Assembly: GCA_910588375.1 (NCBI GenBank)
Contig: CAJUQA010000009.1
Span: 1-62,554 of the forward strand
DNA length: 62,554 bases
Source of the DNA: an uncultured Odoribacter sp.
GTDB lineage: Bacteria; Bacteroidota; Bacteroidia; Bacteroidales; Marinifilaceae
Direction of reading: 5' to 3'
Shown here piece by piece: positions 34,854 through 42,877 of the stretch; position 1 is the first letter of the stretch; every line of letters begins with the position of its first letter. A program made the position numbers and the translations under genes. The notes under the pieces are model-generated. The model made no database searches, was not told the DNA's origin, and saw only the letters and a list, made by a program, of their open reading frames with translations.

Positions 34854-35873
34854 ATGATTCACGGTCACGGAGACGATTTATACAAGTCAGGCACCCAAGT
34901 GGTGGCCAATTTTTCAACCAACGTATGGTATGAAGCCGATTACCAATTGCTCTGCTCTCTGCTCCAGCAACATGCAGAGAAAATGTTCCATTATCCGGAA
35001 CCGGATGCCGGCAGTTTCCGGCAAGCAGTTGCAGCACATCACGGCTTATCGGCAGAACAAGTGATTGCAGGAAACGGCGCCACCGAGTTGTTTTACCTCA
35101 TCGCCCATGCTTTTGCAGGAGCCTCGACCGTCATTCCGATTCCTACTTTTCAGGAATATGAGGATGCCTGCACTTTGTATCACCACCGGATTCACTTTAT
35201 TCCCTACTCCGACTCTTTCCGAAAGGAGATGCCGGAGCACCCGAAGCTGATGTTCATCTGCAATCCCAACAACCCGGACGGGGAAATCTGGAGAGAAGCG
35301 GACATCCGTTTCTTGCTGGAAAACTATCCGGACATGACGCTGGTCATAGACGAATCGTTTTTGCATTTTGCTCCCGACATCCGGTCGGCAGTCCATTTAC
35401 TGGCGGAATACGACAATTTGTTAGTAGTTCGTTCCATGACAAAAAGTTTCGCCATTCCCGGTCTCCGATTGGGCTATATGCTGGGAAGCCCCGAAAAAAC
35501 GGCATATATCTCCCGCTTTAAACAGCCCTGGAGCGTGAATGCCCTGGCGATTGAAATCGGGAAAGAGCTCCTGCAAAAAGCCTGGGAACTGCTCCCCGAC
35601 ATCGAAGCCCTCATAGAACGCCAGTTTAATTTTATCCAAGGGATTACAGACATCCCCGGTTTTCTCCCTTGTCCGTCGCACACGACATTCTTTTTGGTTG
35701 CGACGGATTTCGATGCCAGGAAGTTGAAGCAGCACTTATTGAAAAAAGAGGGCATCCTCATCCGTGACGCATCCAACTTCCGGGGATTAAGTGAACATTT
35801 TTTCCGGGTTAACACACTGACCGAAGAGAAAAACAACCTTTTAATCCGGGCTTTGAGAAATTATGTGGAGTAA
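34854..35873 (+). CDS. cobD: L-threonine-O-3-phosphate decarboxylase (CobD type)
   Basis: 339 residues. PLP enzyme giving (R)-1-aminopropan-2-ol phosphate, the linker of the nucleotide loop. Aminotransferase-fold motifs: VIAGNGATELFYLIAHAF, the NPNNPDGEI turn, the DESFLHF aspartate and the PLP-lysine segment MTKSFAIPGLRLGY. It resembles histidinol-phosphate aminotransferase, but position between cobQ and cbiB supports CobD. A related domain occurs in the fusion protein at 52207-54006. Confidence 0.9.
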   Translation: MIHGHGDDLYKSGTQVVANFSTNVWYEADYQLLCSLLQQHAEKMFHYPEPDAGSFRQAVAAHHGLSAEQVIAGNGATELFYLIAHAFAGASTVIPIPTFQEYEDACTLYHHRIHFIPYSDSFRKEMPEHPKLMFICNPNNPDGEIWREADIRFLLENYPDMTLVIDESFLHFAPDIRSAVHLLAEYDNLLVVRSMTKSFAIPGLRLGYMLGSPEKTAYISRFKQPWSVNALAIEIGKELLQKAWELLPDIEALIERQFNFIQGITDIPGFLPCPSHTTFFLVATDFDARKLKQHLLKKEGILIRDASNFRGLSEHFFRVNTLTEEKNNLLIRALRNYVE

Positions 35874-36813
35874 CTTTTATATGGTATCCATTCCGCTGTT
35901 TACGGGTTATATACTGGATATGCTTTTAGGCGATCCGCGCCAACTCCCCCATCCGGTGGTAGCTTTCGGCAAACTGATTGCCTTTGCGGAAAGGAAATGG
36001 AACCGGGGCAAAAGACGCCTATGGAAAGGAGGACTTATTGCCTTCCTGTATCCGGCAGGGGTCGGTTTCGTGTGCTGGGAGATAGCACGCGTGAGCCTGG
36101 CTTTTAATATATGGTATTACTATGCGGTTGCCTCCATCTTTGTTTTCTACGGTCTGGCAAATTGCAGTCTGATAGAGGAAAGTCGGGAAGTTATCCACAC
36201 GCTGGAGAAACAAGGGCTCGAAGCCGGGAGGAAACGGTTGTCGTGGATTGTCGGCAGAGACACGTCCACTTTGACGACCAAGGAAATCTATACCGCCGTA
36301 TTGGAAACCATGGCGGAAAATCTGAGCGACGGGGTGATCGCTCCTCTGTTTTATTACGCCCTCGGAGGGTTTCCCGCCATGATGGCTTATAAAATGGTAA
36401 ATACACTGGATTCCATGATTGGTTATAAAGACGAGCGTTATAGGCTGTTCGGCCGTTGTGCCGCACGACTGGATGATGTACTGAATTTCATTCCGGCACG
36501 ACTCACGGCGCTATTTATGGCTCTCATCAGTTACCGTCCCGGATTGCTGAAATTCATCCTGCATTACGGTCGCAAACACGCCAGCCCCAATTCCGGCTAT
36601 CCGGAAGCTGCCTTGGCAGGCATCCTGAATTGCCGTTTCGGAGGGACGCATGTGTATCACGGTATGCCCGTCGAGAAGCCTTATATCGGAGACAATCCCC
36701 GCAATCTCAACCGTCGCGACCTCCGCCGGACAATCCGTATCAACCAAGGAGTGACGTTCCTGTCCGTAGCATTCATTTCCCTCTGTGCTTATGTTTCTGA
36801 CTTTTATTTCTAA
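35863..36813 (+). CDS. cbiB: Adenosylcobinamide-phosphate synthase
   Basis: 316 residues, multi-pass inner-membrane protein. Attaches aminopropanol phosphate to cobyric acid. Seen: GYILDMLLGDPRQLPHPVVA near the N-terminus, GRDTSTLTTKEIYTAVLETM, ENLSDGVIAPLFYYAL and MVNTLDSMIGYKDERY. The start overlaps the cobD stop by 11 bases (ATGTGGAGTAA), so the two are translationally coupled. Confidence 0.94.
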   Translation: MWSNFYMVSIPLFTGYILDMLLGDPRQLPHPVVAFGKLIAFAERKWNRGKRRLWKGGLIAFLYPAGVGFVCWEIARVSLAFNIWYYYAVASIFVFYGLANCSLIEESREVIHTLEKQGLEAGRKRLSWIVGRDTSTLTTKEIYTAVLETMAENLSDGVIAPLFYYALGGFPAMMAYKMVNTLDSMIGYKDERYRLFGRCAARLDDVLNFIPARLTALFMALISYRPGLLKFILHYGRKHASPNSGYPEAALAGILNCRFGGTHVYHGMPVEKPYIGDNPRNLNRRDLRRTIRINQGVTFLSVAFISLCAYVSDFYF

Positions 36814-36837
36814 TTTCGCAGCGTAAAAATAATTGAA

Positions 36838-38097
36838 ATGAATATTTACAAATTCGGAGGAGCTTCCGTACGGGATGCCGAGAGTATCAAAAACCTGTTC
36901 CAAATTCTGAACACCCAGAAGACCAATCTGATTATCGTGGTCTCCGCAATGGGCAAAATGACCGACGCTCTGGAGTCATTGTGCCACCATTACTTCAATA
37001 AAACGGGTGAAACCGCCCAGGCACTCCAAAATATCAAAGAATATCATTTCAATATCATCCGGAACCTTTTTACCGGGGACGACCGGGAGGTTTGCGAAAA
37101 AATCGAACGGCTATTCGCGGATTTAGAAGCTGTTTTGGAAACAGAACCATCCTTGTGTTACGATTACGAATACGACCGGATTATCAGTTTCGGGGAGTTG
37201 CTTTCCACGACTATTGTGGCCGCCTATTTGGAGAAGCAGGGACGAAAAGCGAAGTTGGTGGATATACGAAAGTGCATCAAGACGGATGTAAATTACCGGA
37301 ATGCCAATGTCAACCCGGAATTGTCGGGGCAGTTGTGCCGAAAAGTGTTCACGTTCCAAGACACGTTTATGTACGTTACCCAAGGGTTTATCGCCGGCAC
37401 GACGACCAACCAGACAACTACTTTGGGACGAGAAGGCTCGGATTATACGGCGGCGCTATTGGCAAATCTGCTGGATGCAGAGAGTGTGACCATCTGGAAA
37501 GATGTGCCCGGCATCATGAGTGCCGACCCGAAGCAGTACGACGATACGGAGATTATCCCGAAACTTTCATACCGCGAAGCCATTGAGTTGTCGAATTTCG
37601 GGGCCAAGGTGATTCACCCCAAAACAATAAAACCGATTCAGAATAAAAAAATCCCACTCTACGTCAAGTCGTTTCTACATCCGGATGCTCCGGGATCAGT
37701 CATCCGGGAGTTGGACGAAAAACTGAAATTGCCGCCTATATATATTGATAAAGACCACCAGCTTTTGTTGACGTTGACTCCCCGCGATTTTTCTTTTATC
37801 GCAGAGGAGAAGCTCAGCGCGATTTTCAGTATTCTGGCGAAATACCGGCTAAAGCTGAACCTGATGCAAAATTCTGCCATCAGTTTCTCGTTTTGCATCG
37901 ATTGTGCGGACGCCGTTTTCGACGATTTTATCCGCGAACTAAAGGACGAATACGAAGTTTTATATAACAAGGATGTCCGTCTTATCACTATCCGCCACTA
38001 CAACGACGCCATCATCCGCCGCCTCACAGAGGATAAAACCATCTTGGTGGAACAAAAAAGCCGCCTCACCGCCCGTTTTGTGGTGACAAATAACTAA
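36838..38097 (+). CDS. lysC: Aspartate kinase (monofunctional)
   Basis: 419 residues. First step of the lysine, threonine, methionine and diaminopimelate pathway. Amino-acid-kinase domain: YKFGGASVRDAESIKN at the N-terminus, VVSAMGKMTDALE, then RIISFGELLSTTIVAAYLE, TTTLGREGSDYTAALLA and VPGIMSADPK. ACT-like region from about residue 300 (LTLTPRDFSFIAEEKL). It differs from most sequences in having only a modest C-terminal ACT part. Likely read through from the cob arm (25-base gap), which may be chance. Confidence 0.9.
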   Translation: MNIYKFGGASVRDAESIKNLFQILNTQKTNLIIVVSAMGKMTDALESLCHHYFNKTGETAQALQNIKEYHFNIIRNLFTGDDREVCEKIERLFADLEAVLETEPSLCYDYEYDRIISFGELLSTTIVAAYLEKQGRKAKLVDIRKCIKTDVNYRNANVNPELSGQLCRKVFTFQDTFMYVTQGFIAGTTTNQTTTLGREGSDYTAALLANLLDAESVTIWKDVPGIMSADPKQYDDTEIIPKLSYREAIELSNFGAKVIHPKTIKPIQNKKIPLYVKSFLHPDAPGSVIRELDEKLKLPPIYIDKDHQLLLTLTPRDFSFIAEEKLSAIFSILAKYRLKLNLMQNSAISFSFCIDCADAVFDDFIRELKDEYEVLYNKDVRLITIRHYNDAIIRRLTEDKTILVEQKSRLTARFVVTNN

Positions 38098-38141
38098 ATG
38101 ACGATAAAGCAAGGTGTTGATAGAATTTCCGTCAAAAATTC

Positions 38142-38149
38142 TATCTTTG
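38142..38149 (+). promoter_or_regulatory. Promoter -7 element for ileS
   Basis: TATCTTTG, exact TAnnTTTG, 29 bases before the ATG at 38179. It falls within an in-frame upstream extension beginning at 38098, which is therefore probably not translated. Confidence 0.6.
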
Positions 38150-38178
38150 CACTCAGTAAAAAATTAAAGCGTACACGT

Positions 38179-41100
38179 ATGGATAAGAAATTCCCCGAAT
38201 ACAAAGGTTTGAATCTCTCGCAGATCAATAAAGACGTGCTGAAGGTCTGGGCAGAAAACAATACGTTTGAAATGAGTTTGAAAACCCGCGAAGGGCATCC
38301 TTCTTTCATCTTTTTCGAAGGACCTCCCTCCGCCAACGGTATGCCGGGAATCCATCATGTGATGGCACGGACGCTGAAGGATGTGATTTGCCGTTATAAG
38401 ACATTGCAGGGTTTTTATGTGGAACGAAAAGCCGGATGGGATACCCACGGATTGCCAGTAGAGTTGGGGGTTGAGAAAAAATTAGGCATCACGAAGGAGG
38501 CTATCGGCAAGACCATCAGTGTGGCCGATTACAATAAGGAATGCCGCGAGGATGTGATGAAGTTCACCAAAGAGTGGGAGGACCTGACACAGAAAATGGG
38601 GTATTGGGTGGATATGAAGAATCCGTATATCACCTATGACAACCGCTATATCGAGACGCTGTGGTTCTTGTTGAAAAAATTATACGAAAAAGGATTTTTA
38701 TATAAAGGTTATACCATACAGCCCTATTCTCCGGCGGCCGGTACGGGATTGAGTACACACGAACTGAACCAACCGGGATGTTACCGCGATGTAAAGGACA
38801 CGACATGTATCGCCCAATTCAAGGTGGTACGGGATGAAAAGTCGGAAAAACTGTTTGCGGCAAGTGATACCGTATATTTCTTAGCGTGGACGACTACTCC
38901 ATGGACGTTGCCTTCGAATACTGCTCTCGCCGTGGGTCCGAATATTACGTATTATGTGGTTAAAACCTACAATCCCTATACGTGTCTGCCGGTTACGGTA
39001 ATCGTTGCAAAAGACCTTTTCTCTTCCCATTTCAATCCGAAAGCGGAAGGGCTGGCTTTGGAAGATTACAAGGCTGGAGATAAGCTGATTCCATACCAGA
39101 AGGTGGGCGAATTCAAAGGCACCGAACTGGAAGGCATCCATTATGAACAGCTCATGCCGTGGATGAAGGTGGAAGGCGATGCTTTCCGCGTGATTTTAGG
39201 CGATTATGTGAGTACGGAAGACGGTACGGGTATCGTACATATCGCCCCGACATTCGGAGCGGACGACGACCGGGTGGCAAAGGCGGCAGGTATTCCTCCC
39301 ATGTTACTCGTCGACAAAGACGGCAACAGACAACCGATGGTGGACAAACAGGGACGTCTGTTCCCTCTGGAAGATATGGACGCGGAGTTTGTACGGACGC
39401 ATGTAAATACGGAATTGTACGGCGAATATGCCGGACGGTTCGTGAAAAATGCCTACGACCCGAATCTGACCGAAGAGGATGCCACGCTCGACATCGACAT
39501 CTCCGTGATGCTGAAAAAAGAGAATAAAGCATTTAAGGTGGAAAAACACGTCCACAATTACCCGCACTGCTGGCGTACGGACAAACCGGTGTTGTATTAT
39601 CCGCTGGATTCCTGGTTTATCAAAACGACTGCCGTGAAGGAACGGATGCTGGAGTTGAACCGGACTATCAACTGGAAACCGGCCAGCACGGGAGAAGGAC
39701 GTTTCGGCAAGTGGTTGGAGAATTTGGTGGACTGGAATCTTTCGCGTTCCCGTTATTGGGGTACTCCTCTGCCTATCTGGGTAAGCGAAGACGGTAGCGA
39801 GCAGAAGTGCATCGGTTCCGTGGCTGAACTCATCGAAGAAATTGAAAAGTCGGTAAAGGCCGGATTTATGCAAGAAAATCCGTACAAAGATTTTGTCCCC
39901 GGAGAAAATACCAAAGAAAATTACGACCGTATCGACCTGCACCGTCCCTATGTGGATAATATCGTTCTGGTTTCATCCAAAGGTGAGAAGATGATTCGGG
40001 AAAAGGATTTGATTGACGTGTGGTTCGACTCGGGTGCCATGCCTTACGCTCAACTTCACTATCCGTTTGAACACAAAGAAGATATTGAAGCACACCGCCG
40101 ATTCCCGGCCGATTTCATTGCAGAAGGAGTCGACCAGACACGCGGATGGTTCTTTACGTTGCATGCCATTGCCACGATGGCTTTTGATTCGGTAGCTTTC
40201 AAAAATATTATTTCAAATGGTCTCGTACTGGATGCGAAAGGCAATAAGATGTCCAAACGCCTCGGTAATGCCGTTGACCCGTTTGCCACGATTGAGGAAT
40301 ACGGTTCCGACCCGCTCCGATGGTATATGATTACAAATTCACAACCGTGGGATAATCTGAAATTCGATGTGGCGGGCGTGGATGAAGTGAAACGCAAGTT
40401 TTTCGGTACCTTATATAATACATATGGTTTCTTCGCGCTGTATGCCAATGTGGATAAGTTTACCTATACCGAGAAAGAAGTGCCCATCGAAGAACGTCCG
40501 GAGATAGACCGCTGGATTTTGTCGCTACTGAACTCTCTGATTTTAGAAGTGACTGAAGCCTATGAAAAGTATGAACCGACACGGGCAGGACGTGCCATTC
40601 AAGATTTTGTCATCGAAAATCTGTCCAACTGGTATGTGCGGCTGTCGCGGAAAAGATACTGGGGCGGCGAGTTCTCCAAAGATAAGCTGTCTGCTTACCA
40701 AACGCTTTACACGTGTCTGGAAACTGTAGCTCTGTTATCCGCACCCATCGCTCCGTTTTATATGGAACAAGTGTTCGGCGATTTGAACAGAGTAACCGGC
40801 AAACATGAGGGCAGTGTGCATCTGGCCGCATTCCCGGTGGCCGATACGAAATTAATCGACAAAACACTGGAGGAAAAGATGCAGCTTGCTCAGCAGATTT
40901 CTTCCATGGTGCTGGGATTGAGGAGAAAAGTGCAAATCCGCGTACGTCAGCCATTAAGCAAGGTGATGATTCCTTTGATGAACGAGGGTATGATGGAACA
41001 GATAGAGGCGGTTAAAAATATCATCCTGTCCGAAATCAATGTCAAGGAAATCGAGTATATCACCGATACGACAGGCGTCTTGATTAAGAAAATAAAACCC

Positions 41101-41604
41101 AATTTCAAGACGCTGGGGCCGAAGTACGGAACCTATATGAAACAGATTTCCGCCGCTTTTGCCGGAATGAACCAAACCGATATTTTCCAGTTTGAAAAGA
41201 CAGGTGAATTCCAGCTGGCAATCGGCGAAAAAAGTATTACGCTGGGATTAGAAGATGCTGAAATCATGTCGGAAGATATTCCGGGATGGTTGGTAGCAAA
41301 CGAAGGCAAAGTGACGGTCGCGCTGGATATTAATATTACACAATCTTTGAAGGAGGAAGGTATCGCCCGCGAGTTTATCAACCGGATACAAAATCTGAGA
41401 AAGGAAAGTGATTTCGATGTCACCGATAAGATTATCCTCTATATCGGCAAACATCCGGAAACTGATGCGGCTGTGGAGAATTTTTCCCAATATATTGCCA
41501 GCCAAGTATTGGCAGATAAGATTGAATTGACGGACTGTCTGGAAAACGGCAAAGAAGTGGAAATCGATGAAATCAAAACATCCATAAAAATCGAAAAATT
41601 GTAA
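38179..41604 (+). CDS. ileS: Isoleucyl-tRNA synthetase
   Basis: 1141 residues from ATG 38179 (MDKKFPEYKGLNLSQINKDV). Class I synthetase with the HIGH-equivalent GPPSANGMPGIHH, the KMSKR signature near residue 690, the connective editing domain (YFLAWTTTPWTLPSNTALAVGP), and a long C-terminal anticodon-binding region. The GIHH form and length above 1100 point to the eukaryote-like clade of IleS common in Bacteroidetes, the clade often associated with natural mupirocin tolerance; that phenotype is not shown by this sequence alone. Confidence 0.96.
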   Translation: MDKKFPEYKGLNLSQINKDVLKVWAENNTFEMSLKTREGHPSFIFFEGPPSANGMPGIHHVMARTLKDVICRYKTLQGFYVERKAGWDTHGLPVELGVEKKLGITKEAIGKTISVADYNKECREDVMKFTKEWEDLTQKMGYWVDMKNPYITYDNRYIETLWFLLKKLYEKGFLYKGYTIQPYSPAAGTGLSTHELNQPGCYRDVKDTTCIAQFKVVRDEKSEKLFAASDTVYFLAWTTTPWTLPSNTALAVGPNITYYVVKTYNPYTCLPVTVIVAKDLFSSHFNPKAEGLALEDYKAGDKLIPYQKVGEFKGTELEGIHYEQLMPWMKVEGDAFRVILGDYVSTEDGTGIVHIAPTFGADDDRVAKAAGIPPMLLVDKDGNRQPMVDKQGRLFPLEDMDAEFVRTHVNTELYGEYAGRFVKNAYDPNLTEEDATLDIDISVMLKKENKAFKVEKHVHNYPHCWRTDKPVLYYPLDSWFIKTTAVKERMLELNRTINWKPASTGEGRFGKWLENLVDWNLSRSRYWGTPLPIWVSEDGSEQKCIGSVAELIEEIEKSVKAGFMQENPYKDFVPGENTKENYDRIDLHRPYVDNIVLVSSKGEKMIREKDLIDVWFDSGAMPYAQLHYPFEHKEDIEAHRRFPADFIAEGVDQTRGWFFTLHAIATMAFDSVAFKNIISNGLVLDAKGNKMSKRLGNAVDPFATIEEYGSDPLRWYMITNSQPWDNLKFDVAGVDEVKRKFFGTLYNTYGFFALYANVDKFTYTEKEVPIEERPEIDRWILSLLNSLILEVTEAYEKYEPTRAGRAIQDFVIENLSNWYVRLSRKRYWGGEFSKDKLSAYQTLYTCLETVALLSAPIAPFYMEQVFGDLNRVTGKHEGSVHLAAFPVADTKLIDKTLEEKMQLAQQISSMVLGLRRKVQIRVRQPLSKVMIPLMNEGMMEQIEAVKNIILSEINVKEIEYITDTTGVLIKKIKPNFKTLGPKYGTYMKQISAAFAGMNQTDIFQFEKTGEFQLAIGEKSITLGLEDAEIMSEDIPGWLVANEGKVTVALDINITQSLKEEGIAREFINRIQNLRKESDFDVTDKIILYIGKHPETDAAVENFSQYIASQVLADKIELTDCLENGKEVEIDEIKTSIKIEKL

Positions 41605-41702
41605 CCTGTCAGTGATAAAATGAGTATATGAATTCCAAATTTCAGAGATAAATTTTTTAATTCATAGAGATTTTTATTACTATTGAACAAAACTTAGACA
41701 CT

Positions 41703-42086
41703 ATGGCAGAAAAAACAAGATATTCCGACGAAGAGCTCCAGGAATTCAAAGAATTGATTCTTGAAAAACTCGAAAAAGCCCGCAAGGATTACGATACGCT
41801 GAAAGCGGTCATTTCCGGTAGCGACGGCAATGATATTGCAGACACATCGCCGACATTCAAAGTGCTGGAAGAAGGTGCAGCCGTTCTCTCAAAAGAAGAA
41901 GCCGGCAGGTTGGCTCAAAGACAGGCTCAATTCATTTCCCACTTAGAAGCTGCCTTGGTACGGGTTGAAAATAAGACATACGGGATATGCCGGGTGACAG
42001 GCAAATTGATTTCGAAAGAAAGATTACGCGCCGTTCCCCATGCAACTTTAAGTATGGAAGCTAAAGAAGGCAAAGAAAAAGTATGA
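41703..42086 (+). CDS. DksA/TraR-family protein lacking most zinc ligands
   Basis: 127 residues. An N-terminal coiled coil (EELQEFKELILEKLEKARKD ...) like that which DksA pushes into the RNA polymerase secondary channel. The C-terminal finger reads YGICRVTGKLISKERLRAVP then HATLS: it keeps the TGK.I...RL.A.P frame but only one of the four usual cysteines, so zinc binding is doubtful. Proteins of this form are common before lspA in Bacteroidetes. It overlaps lspA by 4 bases. Confidence 0.85.
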   Translation: MAEKTRYSDEELQEFKELILEKLEKARKDYDTLKAVISGSDGNDIADTSPTFKVLEEGAAVLSKEEAGRLAQRQAQFISHLEAALVRVENKTYGICRVTGKLISKERLRAVPHATLSMEAKEGKEKV

Positions 42087-42706
42087 GCGTACGCAACAAA
42101 TTAGGTATTTTCATCATTTGTCTGTTGGTACTGGATCAAGCCGTTAAAATTTGGATCAAAACCCACATGATGATCGGAGATGAATTCGATGTCTTTGGGG
42201 AATGGTTCAAGATTCATTTTATCGAAAATAACGGAATGGCGTTCGGCATGGGAGCAGAGAACGGAAAAACAGGCAAAATACTATTAAGCATCTTCCGAAT
42301 AGGTGCGGTAGCTGCCATCGGCTGGTATATTTCCAGATTATTGAAAGAAAAAGCCCCCACAGGTGTAATTTTTTCTTTTGCCCTGATTTTTTGCGGAGCC
42401 ATAGGAAATATTCTTGACAGTCTGTTTTACGGTCTCCTTTTTAGTGACAGCTACATGCAGGTGGCCTCTTTCCTGCCTAACGGCGGAGGGTATGCTCCGT
42501 TTCTACAGGGTAAGGTGGTGGATATGCTTTATTTCCCTCTTTTTTCCGGTTATTTACCGGAATGGGTGCCGTTCTGGGGAAATGAATATTTCGAATTTTT
42601 CCGCCCCGTATTCAATTTAGCTGATTCATATATTACCATCGGCGTTATTCTGCTGATTCTCTTTTACAGAAACTTTTTTTCAAGCAAGAAAGGGTTAAAA
42701 AGTTAA
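42083..42706 (+). CDS. lspA: Lipoprotein signal peptidase (signal peptidase II)
   Basis: 207 residues, four membrane helices. Cleaves prolipoprotein signal peptides after lipidation. Seen: VLDQAVKIWIKTH, ENNGMAFGM, the first catalytic Asp in GKVVDMLYFPLF and the second in FNLADSYITIG. About 40 residues longer than E. coli LspA because of a loop between GNILDSLFYG and GKVVDML, a known feature of the Bacteroidetes form. Translationally coupled to the DksA-like gene. Confidence 0.95.
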   Translation: MSVRNKLGIFIICLLVLDQAVKIWIKTHMMIGDEFDVFGEWFKIHFIENNGMAFGMGAENGKTGKILLSIFRIGAVAAIGWYISRLLKEKAPTGVIFSFALIFCGAIGNILDSLFYGLLFSDSYMQVASFLPNGGGYAPFLQGKVVDMLYFPLFSGYLPEWVPFWGNEYFEFFRPVFNLADSYITIGVILLILFYRNFFSSKKGLKS

Positions 42707-42768
42707 AAGGTTGAAGAAGTCGAAAAGAAGCACCTCTTCAACCTTTTTACCGCTTTAACTTTTTTAAC
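42694..42768. repeat. GTTGAAA-type inverted repeat element, copy 3
   Basis: GTTAAAAAGTTAAAAGG plus TTGAAGAAG (42694-42719) is mirrored by CTCTTCAACC, then TTTTTACC and CTTTAACTTTTTTAAC (to 42768). The left arm includes the lspA stop codon. Similar to the elements at 13209 and 17052; may also work as a terminator. Confidence 0.65.
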
Positions 42769-42807
42769 TCATTCCCGAACGATGATAAAAGTTTAAAGTT
42801 TTTTTCG

Positions 42808-42815
42808 TAGGTTTG
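42808..42815 (+). promoter_or_regulatory. Promoter -7 element for topA
   Basis: TAGGTTTG, exact TAnnTTTG, 62 bases before the ATG at 42878. Confidence 0.5.
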
Positions 42816-42877
42816 CACCCTGATTTTGAATACTTAACTTTGGCGAATCATGTATTTGCTATATTTAAATATGCAAT

